From Ettlia oleoabundans (Eukaryota > Chlorophyta > Chlorophyceae > Chlamydomonadales), in NCBI GenBank assembly GCA_019693395.1, contig JAAMXP010000670.1, positions 1 through 63,204 on the forward strand: a DNA stretch of 63,204 bases. Direction: 5' to 3'. Shown here piece by piece: positions 17,370 through 32,180 of this stretch (positions within the stretch are counted from its first letter, which is position 1; the number at the start of each line of letters is the position of its first letter). The translations under genes and the position numbers were made by a program. The notes under the pieces are model-generated. The model was not told the DNA's origin. It did not search any database and was given only the letters and a program-made list of their open reading frames with translations.

Positions 17370-18586
17370 TAGCAAGCAACATGCCGCATGTTGCTGCCTA
17401 AACCCTTCCTATAATTGTAGGAAGATGTACCTTGCAAACATTTGTCCTCTTGTGCCCAAACTTCATGCATATCATGCATCCTCTTCCCAATTGACATGCC
17501 AGCAGATTCTTGCCATTGCGCGCCTTTAGTTGACCTGGCACCCAGTCGAGCAATACCAGGCAGTATACAAACTGAAACTGGTCAACCTGTTGCTGCCTGT
17601 AACCACAACTTCGCTAACGTCATGAAAACTTCAAGGGACAGGTTGTTGGGATGCATAGTGGATACATTATGGGTTCGAAAGCACAGATGTTCTAGGTACG
17701 CTGGCCTGTGGCCGAAGATGGCAGTTCTGCATTTATGCCTGAGGAGACAACATGCTTGGTGGCTGATAGCGTACGAGCAACCGTGAATTTCAGCATGATC
17801 GCATCCACCATGCCTGACACTCGGCTGAGCCAACATGCTTCATGCTCGGCACCCAGTCAAAGGCTACCATCAGCACGTAGGCTCCTGCTGCTGCTGGCAG
17901 CCCACAGGTGCTGCACATTTCAGCCGTCATGTGTGTCCAGCACCCGGAATTCTATGCGACGGCAGCAATATGCTCGGTTCAGGCAGAGTGCCAAGGCATA
18001 TCGCAGCAGAGCCAGGCAGATGAGAAGAGCTGATGGGAATCAAGTGGTCACCATGCAACACAGCTTCGCACAAGGCAGCGCCCAACAGAGGGCACCAGCA
18101 CATGTTATCCCCCCACACCCATCCCCGCCATGGGCGCCAGCAGCTGACTTACAGGTAGTAAAGCTGCATGTCTCTCCTCATATCCTTTGCTCCTAAGCAG
18201 TTTCCATTGTCACCTAGCTGCTGGGCGGCGGTGCAACTGTGCCCGCTTGATACTTGCAGCATGTCCTGTGCTTCCTCTTGCGACTTGCAGATTACAGCCC
18301 GTCACCGACCCGGCAGCTGTGCACAACAGCACAGACAAGTATGCATGGGATTGATGGACGCTGACATATGGGCTCGCAACCACCTGCTCCTCATCGTTCA
18401 TCCGAAGGGGGGCGCCCTGCACCCCGCCCGTTGTGGCCGCAGGGCAGGCTCTCCTCCTGCTCCACTGCTAGGCCTCTGGGGTCCCGCGAGCCAGCCGCTC
18501 GCACTGAGGCAAGCCGGCCCGCAACCGGTGCCGCTCCAAAGCGCCGGCGCCAACCAGCACCAGCGCCGCGGCCACCCGGCTGCCGC
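17370..18586. other. convergent intergenic region
   Basis: 3' flanks of the F-box (+) and RPS15 (-) genes. TGTAA-type signals occur at 17598 (+) and 18149-18153 (-, as ttaca). Open frames here have no acceptable splice context or family resemblance. Confidence 0.4.
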
Positions 18587-20915
<2,329 letters not shown>

Positions 20916-21456
20916 GGTGACTAAGTGCTGTCAACTGCGCAGCACCTACCACCTGAGCTTTACTGAAAGAGGGCTACGCAGGTCCAGCGGCGGTCCTCAT
21001 GCACATCGGCGGTGCCAAGTAGGACCCCGGCTGCCAGCTAGGATTTCATGGCCTGTGCTGTTGAGGTTCTCTTATCGCAATCCATTGACACTCATAACTC
21101 TTGCACTTCATGTTGCTTGCAACCTGCACGTGCCCAAGGTCGAAATGTGCTCCCCATCGACAAGTGACTCACGTTTCTCTCTTGGTGTCGCGACCAATGC
21201 TGTCTATGTCATCTTACTATGTTGAAATGCGACACACGTTACTTGGCTTCAACCCCGCCCCTGCTGCTTGTAGCACCTCCTGCCCCTTTGTCTCCCGCCT
21301 ATTTGCTGCTGATAGACCACCTTGCAATAAGCATTTGCAAATGCGGTCCCCAATGTTCATGAAAGCTGACGCAGAAGAAACATCAGTACGAAAAGCAGGT
21401 TCATGCATTTCTGTCAAACTCCAGCTAGCCTCAGCCAGCCTGCTTTGGTCTCGCAG
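20916..21456. other. intergenic: RPS15 promoter and carrier 3' flank
   Basis: Both neighbours are on the minus strand. No coding exon was recognised. Confidence 0.4.
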
Positions 21457-24400
21457 CTACTTGCCCTGCCAGTAGTCCTGGCCCAGGCGCCATAGCACGG
21501 AAAATAGAAGGCCCTGCGTGTGATACAGGTAAGAAGCAGAGAAAGGGCGATGTTCGGTGGTCGTGCGACAGTGCATGCTTAGCTGGCCAGTGGTTGGATA
21601 CCGCCTGTCTGTGGGAGGATCCTGCAGCCCATTGGGCACCATGGGCTGCGGCCCGCCTCCGGGCCCACGCTGCACTTTCACTCAAGGCATGTGCAATGTA
21701 CTGAAAAGCAGGGTAATAGAGAGGTACATGCTTGACACACCTGCATGCCGTTGGCCAGGATCTTAGTCTTCAGGCCGCGGCCAAACAGCCCAATCACTCC
21801 ATCCTTCTCCACCACAATCTGCGGGTAGAACACGCAGCAACAGGGGTCACCATGCGAAGGCTCGAAAAGAGCTGCAATGTGGCAGAACAGATTGGCTGCC
21901 CCAGTGCATCCTTTTCCTGGCCTATCAAGCATAGGCATGTTCCCTGCAACCAATCCGCTCCTGCGCATCAATTGCCCCGTCCTGCCGTCACACCCACCTT
22001 GACGGCTTGTGGGTAGGTCATAGGAACGGTGGCGGTCTGCTTGGTGGTTTTAACAACGCGGATGCTGTTGGAGCAGGTGTCTGCAGGAAAGTCAGGGACC
22101 AACTCGCAATGTGTGCATGGCATGTGTAAACAGACAGCCAGGCAGGACAGCAAAAAGAGCAGCAGTCATGGCGGGAAGGGTAGGGTTACTCGGCCACTGC
22201 ACTCTCTGCCAGTTCAGTTTTGTGAAGCGTGTTGGGGCCAGTAACCACTCAGCATTAAGCATGAAATTCATCGAACTTGAATAGCAAACACCGCACCTGA
22301 CACAGCGGATGCGCAAAATCCGATGAAGGCTGAGCGGAGCAGGCGCTTGGGCAGTTCATCATACTGGGTGAGGGTGGCGTTGAGGTAGTTGTACACGGCA
22401 AACCTGTTTGCGCGGGGGGGTGGTGTGTGTGTGTGTGTGTGTGTGGTGGTGGTCGTGGTGGGTGGGGGGGTTGAGGGGTGGGGGCCCTCTGGCATGAGTG
22501 GCAGAAATGGGGTTGAACATTCCTTGATTGAAGTACATGTATAACTCAATTGGCGAGGGCAGCAAGATGCCAGCTGAAATGGAGGGCCAACTTGGATATG
22601 ACATATGGCAGCTCAGGCAGCCCCACCAGTGCACCGCTGCCGCTCACCAGGGGTAGTGGCCCACAAAAGTGGCGGCGGAGGCGGCCAGGGCACCGTGGTA
22701 CAACACGCCTGGTCCGCCCACCTTGACCTTCTGAACCAACTTGCCAAACCCGCCCTTGCCCTCCACCTGTGAGGCAAAAGAGGTTCAGGAAAGCCACCTT
22801 TTGAGTCAAAGGCAGGCGCCAAGGAGAATAACTAGGGTCCAGGCTGTTAATGACTGATTACCAACACATGGGCATGATGAGTGCATGCAGGGCCAAGCAG
22901 CCGTGAACCGCCGCCGCTGCCGCTTCGATGCTCATGCACCAACCAAGCATCCTGCCATTTGCCGACTCTGCCAAAGACGGGGCATCACTGCATGATAATG
23001 CCAAAAAAGTAAGCAGCACCCCGTGGCGGCACCGCTACCATCACCTGCATGATGGTCTTACAGGCGTCCACAGGCATCAGGAAAATGCGGAACGTGGCTG
23101 CGGCACCGCTGGCCGCCATTGTCTTCAGGGCCACTGGCAGCTCCACATCCTCCAGCAGAGACAGCATGCCTGCCATGTTACCATGCATTGCACGAGGATA
23201 GCAGCAGTTACTTCCGGATGTGCTGGCAGGAATGAGTGGGACATGGTATGCACAATGGCAGGAAAGTGGCCACGTCAGTACAGCAGTGGCTCACCGCAAC
23301 CAACAGCGCGCTTGACTGCATTGCAGGCATGCCCCCAAGCCAGGGCTGCCGATCTGACCACTTTGTTACACACCCCGCACTGCACTGCACCATTGCACCT
23401 GTGAATCATCGCTAATCGAACCAGCCGGCACAGTGCCCCACCTGCGTTGGCTGCTGTGTCGCCAAAGCGGCTGAGCGGGCCCTGCAACAGCGCGGGGCCC
23501 AGGCCGCGGTAGAAGCGCACGATGCCCCCTTCCTTGTACAGATGCTTCAGCGCCTCGGTGGTGGTGGTACCATACCTGCGGAAGCATGTGAAGGGCCTCT
23601 CAATCAGGAGAACAGCGTGGTATTACAAGGGCCTCTGCACAAACACAACAGTGGTATTGCAGAGGGCTGCGAAAGAGTGAGAGGCAAGCTGGTTGGAGGA
23701 AGAGGCAGGTTGGGGACGACAGGGCAACCAGTGGAGGGCAAGCGGGTATTGCATATGTGAGTGCATTGCAGCCGGTAGACAATATTTGATCAATTAAAAT
23801 CAGTTGTGGATTGGCAGGCAAAAACACCCACCGGTACTGATAGTTGACGGTAGTACGCAGCCACATCAGGGACAACACCTGCAAAAATTAACATGAGGTG
23901 GGAACAGATTGTCAACAGAGCACGAGAGTTTGGACGAGGGCCTGCCAGACAGTATTTTGGCAGTAGCCAGCCTTGCGATGCACATGAACCCCCTTTTGTT
24001 GGTGCCTATACATCAACCAACCATCAGTACGAGAACCATCCATTTCTGCAATTGGAAAAAGTGGATTGCTGCAACAGTGCCGGCCGAGGTACCTTCCCAC
24101 CTGCCGATGCTGTCGCACGCCCGCACCTGCAGCCCCATCGCCGCTGCGCCTGGGATGCCCCCACCCAGTGCCCGCTTGCCGGCCCGCTTCAGTGTCTCAG
24201 ACAAGGCTTCCTTCTCCTTGGTGCTGTAGGCCACTGAAGGCACCAGACTCCGCACTGCCGGCAGCTGCCGAGAGGCGGCGGCGGCAGGAGGCACCTCTGC
24301 CTTTTGCTGCGCCATCAGCAGCTGACTAGGGGCGCTGAGCGTCGCCAAGGGGGGTGCTTGCGGCAGGGGCTGCCCCACCAGCGCTGGCCTAGGGCGCGCA

Positions 24401-24465
24401 TCGCTAATCAACGCTTGCTGAGTGTGGGTGTATAGCCCCTCGGGCAATAGCCCAAGCAGCACCAT
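21457..24465 (-). CDS. mitochondrial carrier family (SLC25-type) transporter, 362 aa
   Basis: Nine exons: 24465-24127, 23878-23832, 23575-23442, 23169-23045, 22766-22648, 22403-22297, 22080-21998, 21818-21741, 21513-21457. Three carrier repeats can be followed: [15 protein letters not shown] with [36 protein letters not shown] with [35 protein letters not shown] with [17 protein letters not shown]. Only the second keeps the PxDxx(K/R) signature (PVDACK); the first and third are degenerate. This matches a plant/algal subgroup of carrier-like proteins whose substrate I cannot name. The first about 110 residues are an Ala/Pro/Leu-rich leader that could target an organelle. Start: first ATG in the exon; an upstream exon is possible. 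Confidence 0.85.
22418..22492 (+). repeat. GT/GGT-rich simple repeat
   Basis: (GT)n followed by GGT/GGGT runs. On the transcribed (minus) strand this is a CA- and C-rich tract in the carrier gene intron, next to the acceptor of exon 6. Confidence 0.9.
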
Positions 24466-24748
24466 CGAAGTTGAGGTGCGAATCACGCAGCCCCACTATC
24501 GATACGCGCCTCGGAGCGCAGCTGCTTCCCTTCTTGACCGGCGGTAGCGGGGCACACGCCACAGAAAAAAAGGACGCCAGGACAGATCACACCACGACAT
24601 CAGTCAATGCCAGATGTGGGGGCTCCTATCCGCTCCCCCATCTGCCACCGCCATCCAGCTGGATCCCCCCCCCGGCGCTGCTGGCATGCCACGCATCACT
24701 CATGCCCTTGCCTGTCTGTTCATCTCACGTCTGGCTTACAAGCAGAGC

Positions 24749-26663
24749 TCAGGCTGCACTGAGAGTTGTGCCAGCGAGCAATGAACGTATGGTGCTAAAG
24801 CTGGAAGGCTCTGGGATGCAACAGTGAAGGGGCTCGCTAGTGGCAGGATGCTGCTCCAACTGCAGCTCAACCGCCCAAAGGCACAGCTTCAGCCCCAGCC
24901 TGCGGGTCACATCTGCAGCTACAGCAGGCAGTGCCCGGTCCGACTGACAGGCTTCAGCGCAAAAATGTGCCTGGACGCTGGCCGTGGCAGCAGCCGATTG
25001 AGCGCTGCTGTTGCCGCCACAGCCATTTTTCCCTCGGTCCTCACTGCTGCAACGGCTGCCTGCCTCTTGACCCTCCATGTTCTCTTTGTGAGATGTGAGC
25101 ACCACGTGGTCCTCCACATCCATGCGTTGCCCGGAATCTAGCCGCTGTGCTGCATAGCCAAACGAGTAGCGGGGTTCACCCAGCATTGAGTGGCCCAACA
25201 GGGCCATATGGCGGCGCAGCTGGTGCGTGCGCCCCGTCCTGGGCCACAGATCCACCGTTGTCACCCATACTGCTGCCTCTTCTCTTATGATCGCAGAGCC
25301 AGCTGCGCTTGTCAGTTGGTGCTCCTCACATGCTGTCAGGTTGGCAGCATCTGCCTCGACATCAGCGGCAGCACCTCCTGGGCAGCAGCCTAAGGCAGCC
25401 AGGTCTACAAGGGTGTGCTGCACGGCTGCATAGTCAGTCTCACAACGCTTCCCACTCAAGCTGTACCGCACCAAGCCGCGCCCCTCAAGCCGCCCCCATA
25501 CCAAAGCTCTATAACGCTTTGTCACCTTCAGGGCAAGCAGACGGGGGTGGGAAGCAGTTGACGAGGTTGTTGGGTGAAGGGGAGGCAAGTCTAAGGGGGC
25601 GGGGAGAAAGAAGGGCAGCAGATCCCAAGCCTGCCATCCACGGACTTACTGGCAGGCAGCATGGCAAGTAAAACACAAAGCCATAACGCAGCGCAATTCA
25701 CAAGCCCTAGATTGAAACCCACAACGAGCCCTGACTCACCCGCCGCTGCTCAAATGCCAGTCCCAGCTCCACCTGTGCCTGCCGGGTCTTGGCTACCATC
25801 AACAGACCGCCTGTTGGCTCATCCAGGCGATGTACGTGGCGGGGGCGGCGCAGCGCGCCCAGCAGGCTGGTGGGCTGCAGCTGGTAGGCCATAAGCTCGT
25901 ACGCGCTGGGCACATCGGTTGCTGAGCTGGCACTGTCCACGTCACTCAAAGCCTCGCTGGTGCGGGCGCCGCTAGGGGTGGCACGACTACCGCGATTCGG
26001 GGGCTTGTCAGTTGGGATGCCGGGAGGCTTCACGACACAGGCCAAGTGTGCATCCTCATATGCCACCCGCAGGTGATGAAGGCAAGGGGCGGCAAGTCGC
26101 TCGCTGCCTACTGTTGCTGCCGCCGCTGCTGCTTGCTCTGCCTGTCCTGCTTGACGCCGCAGAGGAGTAGCACCCTGGCGTTGGATGCATTGCAGCAAGT
26201 CTCCAGCCTGCAGCATGCTGCTGAGAACAAACATGATGGGAAGCATGGTCAATTTTGAGAACAGGCTCTAGGCAGGCTTCCGAACTACATGGATCTCTGG
26301 AAGGTGAAAAACAATGCAGTCCCATGTTGCTGCATGAACCTGGGCAATGTGCGTTTGACAGGGAACTTGTTAGTCAGTCGGCAACGTGAGCAGGCTATCG
26401 GCTGCCAGCCCCAAGCCTACAAGGTTTCATGGGAGCACTCACATGGAAGCAGTCGTGGCCGGCTGCCCGTTGACCAGCACCTCGCGCCGCCGCACAGCAC
26501 GCTTGGCAAAGGTCATAGTAGTGAAGTAATCAGGCCAGAGCTGTCGTAGCGCTTCATCCAGCCTGCAGGGCTGGCTCGTGCCTGGTAAGCAAGCCTCCCG
26601 GGCGACAGCCTTGGGCGCCTCGCCAGGCGGCGGGGGCGCCACCTGCGCCGCCATGCATTTCAT
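24749..26663 (-). CDS. RluA-family RNA pseudouridine synthase, about 492 aa
   Basis: Exons: 26663-26443, about 26220-25740, 25525-24749. An S4-like RNA-binding segment comes first (CRLDEALRQLWPDYFTTMTF, then VRRREVLVNGQPA). The catalytic motif HRLDEPTGGLLMVAKT follows, with the Asp that attacks uridine (family HRLDxxTSG). Then RVTKRYRALV and the closing RluA block WPRTGRTHQLRRHMALLGHS with MLGEPRYSFGYA. It isomerises uridine to pseudouridine in rRNA or tRNA; the target and compartment are not evident, though plant relatives are organellar. Exon 3 is unusually long after the catalytic domain and holds a Ser/Ala-rich tail. The exon 3 acceptor (ccctgaag) is weak but phase and homology support it. 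Divergent from the RSH gene. Confidence 0.85.
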
Positions 26664-27225
26664 AATGATGGGCCCAGGAGACGTCCCGCGACGTGCAATT
26701 ACCGTCACTGCTGTCCGAAAGCGCACTAAATGGCGGCAGGGCGCCCAGCCGCAATGCAGATGCCGGCAGGCCAGCTTGTTGGTTCTGGCGTTGGCAGCAC
26801 AAGGTAAGTAGGCCTGCGGTCAAACGTGATGAACCTGTATTCGTGCACCTCGAGAAGTCCAAAGCTCCGAATCGTGACGGGCATGAAGCGCGCTGCCTCT
26901 CATGCGCCGGCTCCCCCGCGTGTCGTGCACATTCTCTCGCTCTCTTCCGTGCCCTGCGCGCCTGGAACTTCGTTCGGAAACCCACTTCTCCGTCCAGGCC
27001 CGCGCAGAGGCCATACCGAGAAGCCCGCCCTTTTTTAACACCCCGGCAGCGACCGCAGGAGCCAGGCCCAGCAGTTCCTAGGTGGGTCCCCGTCACGACG
27101 CTGGGCGCCAAAGCGCTTTGCGGGGCGGCGGCGCTTGGCCTGCCTGCCAGGCGGCGTGCCCTGGGCTGCGCCCCGTTCACGCTGGGTTCCGCTTGCCTGT
27201 CCTCGGCTTCTTGACGCCTTCCAGC
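26664..27225. promoter_or_regulatory. bidirectional promoter region, RluA-type / RSH
   Basis: 562 bases separate the two start codons of head-to-head genes. It should contain both promoters and 5' UTRs. No clear TATA box was seen. Extra N-terminal coding sequence for either gene cannot be excluded. Confidence 0.45.
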
Positions 27226-30200
27226 ATGTTTTCTGGCGCCGCTGACCCTGCGGCGTGCCCCCCACGCCCTGACGCGTGCAAAGTCTCACCTTCATCCACC
27301 TCTACCACCTGTATGGCAACCCCTGCAGAAAAGCCCTGGCCGCGTCGCATGTCGCTTTGCGGGGTCCAGACTGCGCTCAGCAGCACCCCCCCTAGTTTAG
27401 TGCCCACGCCGGCACGGTCGAGCGGCAAGCGCGGCAGCACGCTCGTCAGCTTCCGCAGCGGTTTGTCAGAACATGAGCTGGGCAGCCTCAAGTCGGGGCC
27501 CAGCCGCAGCCTCACCCCTGAAGGGTCGGCAGGCATCTTGTCCCTGAGCCGCTCACAGGGCGGGCGCAGTCGTACCACCACTGGCGAAGGCAGCGCCCTG
27601 GCCGCCAGCAGCGGCGCCGTCGCCTTTAGCCCTTTGGCCAGCACCTCGGGTAGCAACTACGTGGCACGGCCGCTGCAGTCCACCGTCAGCATACCCAAAT
27701 CAGCTGCGTTTGTGAAGATTGAGGGTTTTGACACCAAGGACAGCTCGCCCGCAGGGTCGGCACCTGCGTCGCCGCAGCAGCCTCGCGTGCTCTCCAACTG
27801 CTCACTCCTGTCCCGCCAGCTCTCGACCGACCGCCTGCCGGTGTTGGGCAGCCCAATTGCCGGCAGCCTGGCGGCCAGTAGTGGCAGTGGCGCTGGAGCG
27901 CCGCCTGTGGGCCTGGATGATCCCCTGCTCGGGCTGGAGGCGCGGCTGGAAAGCAGCGCCGTCCGCGTCGCGCCGGTGCCCCGCCCCGCCCCGCTTCCCC
28001 GCACTCGATCCTCCATCCCAGACAACCTGTTGCAGCAGCTGCAGGTGGGTTGGGGAGCTGAGCAAGGGCAGGAACAGCCTCACCTCTGCCCATTCGTCTC
28101 CGCGCACCTCTCCAGAAGCTGCACTAGTCACCACACACCCTGCCCGCTCACCGCCATTTGTCAGCTTGGCCCTTCGCTGCTACCCACCCACACTCCCCCA
28201 CACTCCCACGTGCCCCCCGCTCCCTGCAGTCGGTGCACAGCGTGTTTCAGGAGCCGGTGTGCGTCCGTGCCTTTGGCATAGCGCGAGCCGCGCACGACGG
28301 CAAGTACCGCGCCAGCGGCGAGCCCGCTTTCATGCACTGTGTGGAGGTGGCGCGCATTCTGGCAGAGCTGGGTGCTGACCAGGCCACTGTGTCGGGTACG
28401 CGGCGCACTAATGCGCGGATGTGCCGGCCTTAACTGGCAGTTGGCACAGGCCAGGCCATGTACGCCTATCCTGGGGGATCGGCAGTTGGCCCAGCAGTAA
28501 ATTGTTGGTAGGGCAGTCATAGGTGAAATGGTAAATATCTGGCAGAAGGACACGTGCCACAGGTGGCAGCCAGTTCAGCTTTTTATTGTTGCCAGGATTA
28601 GCCAGCCACGCTAAGGCACAAGCTGTTCGGACTCGCTCGCAGCCGACATTTGCAGGTTGTGCCATGTGTGGTGGTATCAGCACAACACGCCTTTGCTCCG
28701 CTTGCAATCGCTGCCCTTCTGCTTCCCACCCACCTGTCGCAGCCGCTCTGCTACACGACGTGTTAGATTGCACTCTGCTGCTTGAGGCACAGCTCAGGCC
28801 CATGCTTGCTGATGACGGGGTGGCAGACCTGGTGAAGAAGGTGGGTGCCCAAGCTTGGTTATGCTTCTGAACGGGAAGCGCCTTAAGACGGCGCCGGGGA
28901 TTAACCCTGCCCGTTATCACACAGTATTTCAACAGACTAACAGCTCTGCTTCAATACGCGCCTAGTGGAGCATAACACAGCTCCCATATTGGGTATTTTA
29001 TCTTTCGTTTCATTTGATTTTTGCAAGGCTCGTTCTCTTATTACCTTCTTCCGTTACCTTCTTCCATTGATCCTGTTGCTGTAGGTGGTGCACCTTGGTG
29101 ACGTTTCATCCAAGTACCGCGCCTGCCCTGCCACCTCGCTGGAGGGCCAGGCTGAGCTGTCCAGCCAGTTGGTGTGCAGCTGCACCCCCTGCCTGCGGTC
29201 TGGCTGATGTTGCACGCCTAGCTGCTCTGCCTCTGCTCCCACCGGCCCTTTTTGTTGCGTTGATCACTCAATGATTTTTGTGTTTTCACAATTCCTGTTT
29301 AAAATTGTATACGTTCATCTTCCTCAATTGTTTATCCATGAGTTCGCAGGTGGGCATGCTTGTGGCCATGGGCTGCAACCACGCACTGCTGGTCAAGCTG
29401 GCCGACCGCCTGCATGACATGCGCACACTTGGCGCGCTCCCAGCTGCAAAGCGCAACCGCCTGGCACGCGAAACGATTGACGTCTGGGCACCACTGGCCA
29501 ACCGCCTGGGTGTCTGGAGCCTCAAGGCGCAGCTGGAGGACCTGGCCTTCAAGCACCTCTACCCTGTGCAGGTCGGTAATGACAATTGGCAAAGACGAGT
29601 TGCATTTGGCCCTCACCTGCTCTGCCATTGTGCACTACCACCCACCGTATTGACCAACCTGCTTTTCTCCCCTGTGTTCAATCGCCCTTCATTGACTAAT
29701 CATGGTTATTGTCTGGCTGGCCTGCCTCTCTTGTACACTGCAGTATGCGGAGCTTCGGGAGCGGCTTGAGCAGGTTCAGAGCGCTACAATGCTTGTGTCC
29801 CTGGTGGACCGCCTTCGCGCAGAGCTGCAGCAGCAGGGCATCGAGTGAGTGCAATGTCAGACAGTGGAAACTGGTTTGGCCGTGCCGGAAAGTTATGAAC
29901 GTCTTAGACTATAAAACAGAGCTTTGATGCGCACCTAAGGCTGGTCCGAGCCTGCTGCTAACCCCTCAAGCCCAAATTGCCACCATCTTGCGTCCCTTTT
30001 GGCGAGCACCATTGCCCTGCCTATCTATTTCAAACCCCTGATTCGTGGACAATCTGTCCATCCTTCTTGCAGCTACCACGACCTGTCAGGGCGCCCCAAG
30101 CACCTGTGGGGTGTGTTCAAGAAGATGTCGGCCAAGGGCGTGGGGCTGGGCCGCATCAGTGATGTGCGGGGCCTGCGCATCGTTGTGGAGACTAAGGCCG

Positions 30201-32180
30201 AGTGCTACCAAGTGCTGCGAGCTGTGGAGGTGCGTGCCAGCCTCCATGGCTCCAGGCAGCATCACAGCCAGGGGGAAGAAGTCAGTAGGGAACAACAAAC
30301 ACACCCCTCGCTCTGGAAGTCATGACACAAGACCAAAATCCGCTGTGTTGCGACATGAGCACGCACCATCCACTGCGCCAATCCACCTTTTCTTTCCCAT
30401 CCATGTTACTCACCACTTGCAGAGAATTTGGAAGCCTGTGGGACCCACCAAGGACTACATCCGCTCTCCCAAGGAAAACGGCTACCGCTCGCTGCACACA
30501 GTGGTGCAGGGCGAGGATGGGCACTACATCGAGGTGGGCTAGTGGTAGCGCAGCTGGCTGGTTCATTTGACTGAGCTGGCAGGTGTCAGAGCTGTTTGAA
30601 AATGTTGCCACTCAGTAAGGAGTGCACGGCACTGGGCACCCTATAGCGGTCGTTGGGGCATGACAGGCTGCTACAGCAGCGTTTTTTACCTGTGGTTTCA
30701 AGTTCGTCATGCCCCATTTCACATCTTCTCAAAGTTTTTGTGCCTCACTGTGTCTGCCTCTATTCTGCTGCCTGGTGGTGTTGCAGGTACAGATCCGCAC
30801 TGCCAAGATGCACTTCTTTGCCGAGTACGGTGCTGAGGCGGCGCACTGGCAGTACAAGGAGCGCAACTACGGCAGTACAGGTGCCGCTACCGCCGCCAGC
30901 TCCACCGATGACGACATTCCGGCTTCTGCGCCCGGTCGGGGTGCCGCGCGTGAGGCCAACTGGGCCAAGTTCCAGCTGTCTCAGCAGGTGGGGCATGACA
31001 TGCAGTGGCAGGCTCTCAGGGTTCTGCATTGGTTCGATATGCCTGAAAGCTACTGCATGCACCACGAGTACTGCTGAGTCACAGTGGCCCTGCCAACGCA
31101 ACCGTCTGCGTGGCTGCTGTTGAATCACCGGGTACAAATTGCTTCGCGGTGTTGGCGGTTGCTGATCTTTGCTGGTGCTGTGCTTGCCGGGTGCTGCTAC
31201 GCTGCAGGTGAACGACCAGAAGTACCGCCCCTCGGGCTCCCCCAGCCAGGACCACTCCCTGGCCTCCATTGTGGGCGCTGCTGCCACAGCTGCAGCCTTC
31301 AGCGTGGAGGCCTCCAGCGGTGCTGCAAGCAGCGGCAGCAGCAGCTGCGGTGAGGAGTCCCCCAGTTGCAGCCCACCACGGGATGAGCGCTTTGCTGCTT
31401 ACCTGGAGCGCAGCGGGCAGGCTCTGGAACCACCGCCGGCGGAGCGTGTGGTGGTGGCTGTGGTGCGCCAGGGCGGGTTGACCATTCAGGAGCTGCCGCA
31501 GGGCACCAGCCTCTCTGGCCTGGTGCAACAGCAAGGTGCGTTTATTTGCTGGCACATCGAGGAGGGTTTCAGCTTGTGCTGGCTGTTATCTGGCTGCTAG
31601 GTGCCAGTTCTGCAGCGCCAAGATTGTTTGTGTGGCCTCCCTCCCCGGCGCCCACCGCATTCATTTTCCTCGCACAAACAATGCAGGCTTGGGTGTAAGG
31701 GACATCCACAACGACAAGGTGCTGGTAAACAAGCAGGTGGAAAGCAACCCAGCGGCCCTGCTGCGAACCGGAGACATTGTGGACCTTTATGGAGAGCCAG
31801 CTTCTGAGAGGGCGGCGCCGGCGCCACGAGCCCCAGCTACAGGCTCAGCAGTCTCACCGCTGCTGGCGCCGCGGCAGGGCGGACGGGTGCCGGTGGTCTT
31901 GGCTGCCGATAATGGCGCACTCAATAAGGTGGGTGATGAGGAGTTGGCCAGGGCACTATGACGAGCGGGTGGCTTGAAGGACATACAAGCGGTGTGCCGC
32001 CAGTGTTGGAAGTTACCTGGCCCTTCTTCTTGCTGCCTTTCATGCAATGCCTGAATGTGATGCTCTTTGCTGTGCCCCGCTTTATCTGTATTGCAGGCCC
32101 CACTCAGCGCCGGCCGCAGCAACGTGGTGCCGCTGGGTGCCCTCAAAACTGCGCGCCTGCGGTCGGCAGATGCCAGCTGA
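27226..32180 (+). CDS. RSH: RelA/SpoT homologue (RSH), ppGpp metabolism, about 871 aa
   Basis: Twelve exons: 27226-28044, 28230-28395, 28743-28840, 29085-29171, 29350-29571, 29744-29844, 30073-30229, 30423-30533, 30787-30987, 31208-31535, 31687-31928, 32097-32180. A Ser-rich leader of about 270 aa (plausible plastid targeting) precedes an HD region: [17 protein letters not shown] (H309), LLHDVLDCT (H333, D334), [16 protein letters not shown]. The synthetase part has [41 protein letters not shown] and [20 protein letters not shown] with catalytic Glu587. A TGS-like C-terminal segment ([31 protein letters not shown]) follows; no ACT domain. The hydrolase ED pair is changed to D337-C338, so the enzyme may be synthetase-dominant. 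Phase closes across all introns. Confidence 0.93.

Noticed and set aside
17655..17700. GGGTTCGAAA, resembling a tRNA B box
   Set aside because: No A box or cloverleaf could be formed around it.
17708..18196. + strand 162-residue ORF
   Set aside because: Composition is not coding-like, there is no splice context, and it lies in the convergent 3' flanks of two genes.
27802..28134. Minus-strand ORFs over RSH exon 1
   Set aside because: They overlap the Ser-rich RSH leader, whose frame is continuous with conserved exons.
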